A stretch of 64,000 nucleotides of DNA from positions 434,001 through 498,000 of the forward strand of contig NZ_BBME01000009.1 in NCBI RefSeq assembly GCF_000971395.1, given 5' to 3'. Positions 63,703 to 64,000 of the stretch are shown in pieces (the first letter of the stretch is position 1; each line of letters opens with the position of its first letter). The position numbers and the translations under genes were made by a program. The notes under the pieces were generated by a model. The model searched no databases, was not told the DNA's origin, and was given only the letters and a program-made list of their open reading frames with translations. The stretch is from Demequina iriomotensis (GTDB lineage Bacteria > Actinomycetota > Actinomycetes > Actinomycetales > Demequinaceae).

Positions 63703-64000
63703 GTGGGGGGAAGTGGGCTGCCAGTGTCGGCGGTGCGACAGGGAAGAGTGCGTCGCGGTCGAGTCCTTCGGTGGACTGTGCCGGTCGTGCTCGTCTTGGT
63801 GGTCTGTGGCGGCTCAGGCATGTACTTCGGAGACCGGTGGGCTGACTCCGACAGTGATGGGTTGACCGATCGAGAGGAGAGGGTCGGTTGGCGAACGGCG
63901 GACGGTGCAGTTCGCGCGACCGACCCGGAGGCCGCGGACACGGACGGCGATGGCCTCGCGGATGGCGAGGAGGCTGGCGCAGTGGTGTCCGAGCCTGGTG
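63703..64000 (+). CDS. Membrane-anchored protein with thrombospondin type-3-like calcium repeats, 5' part
   Basis: A frame open to the window end begins at GTG 63703, with GGGGGAGG 4 nt upstream and a stop codon at 63679. It encodes a basic N-terminus (RQGRVRRGRVLRW), one membrane segment (VPVVLVLVVCGGSGMYF), then DSDSDGLTDREERVGW and DTDGDGLADGEEAG. These D-x-D-x-D-G-L-x-D-x-E-E blocks are calcium-binding type-3 repeats of the kind that precede PA-like or polymorphic-toxin domains. VVC is a poor lipobox, so an uncleaved anchor is likelier. G+C looks lower than in neighbours. The C-terminal function lies outside the window. Confidence 0.7.
   Translation, partial: MGGSGLPVSAVRQGRVRRGRVLRWTVPVVLVLVVCGGSGMYFGDRWADSDSDGLTDREERVGWRTADGAVRATDPEAADTDGDGLADGEEAGAVVSEPG

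Overview
This window comes from the chromosome of a high-GC Gram-positive actinobacterium, most likely in the Micrococcales (Cellulomonas/Demequina-like). The evidence is the very high G+C in third codon positions, frequent GTG/TTG starts, 4-bp stop/start overlaps, actinobacterial gene sets (DUF4229 beside menA, menaquinone genes around a 14-gene nuo operon, APS-type CysH next to SirA, FprA, MazEF) and many apparently leaderless starts. The genus cannot be proved from the sequence alone. No tRNA, rRNA, CRISPR array, insertion sequence or prophage was seen.

Layout. 1-1597: end of a cytochrome c maturation gene (ccsB) and a GT4 glycosyltransferase. 1598-1848: a convergent intergenic spacer with a large inverted repeat and a G-rich tandem repeat. 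1849-8655: a LacI-type regulator divergent from a sugar ABC importer (binding lipoprotein and two permeases, no ATPase) and a cytoplasmic GH3 glucosidase. 8657-22507: menaquinone synthesis genes menA, menE, menB, menC, menD, an isochorismate synthase fused to a methyltransferase, and a geranylgeranyl-reductase-like FAD enzyme. Interspersed are DUF4229, a DUF3048 lipoprotein, a sirtuin, a MazEF-type toxin-antitoxin pair and an alditol oxidase. 22547-38994: complete nuoABCDEFGHIJKLMN followed 3 nt later by a polyprenyl diphosphate synthase, so quinone-tail synthesis, quinone synthesis and the main quinone-reducing complex sit together. 39126-40079: RarD-like exporter.

40145-48461: two related minus-strand operons. 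Each has a processive GT2 glycan synthase followed by a 241-residue HlyD-like membrane adaptor, and one also has a GH81 endo-beta-1,3-glucanase lipoprotein. I read this as a beta-1,3-glucan (curdlan-like) synthesis and export system. It is the most interesting accessory region. Divergent from it is a 1949-residue secreted amylopullulanase with two GH13 catalytic domains and three X25 modules. LacI-type operator sequences with the same AAGCGCTT core lie upstream of both glucan operons, and one of them sits in the amylopullulanase promoter.

54772-57457: APS reductase (cysH) and sulfite reductase, preceded by a previously unlisted 22-codon cysteine-rich leader peptide that looks like a cysteine-sensing attenuator. 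57659-60215: a TPR/nucleotidyltransferase-fold protein (DUF4037) paired with a DUF4125 protein. 60423-63524: FprA, HtpX protease and an isochorismatase-family hydrolase. 63703-64000: the start of a membrane-anchored protein with thrombospondin type-3-like calcium repeats, cut by the window end.

Across the window, the 10-mer GGACGATGCG (or its complement) occurs about 28 times in exact form, mostly inside genes and often using otherwise rare codons.
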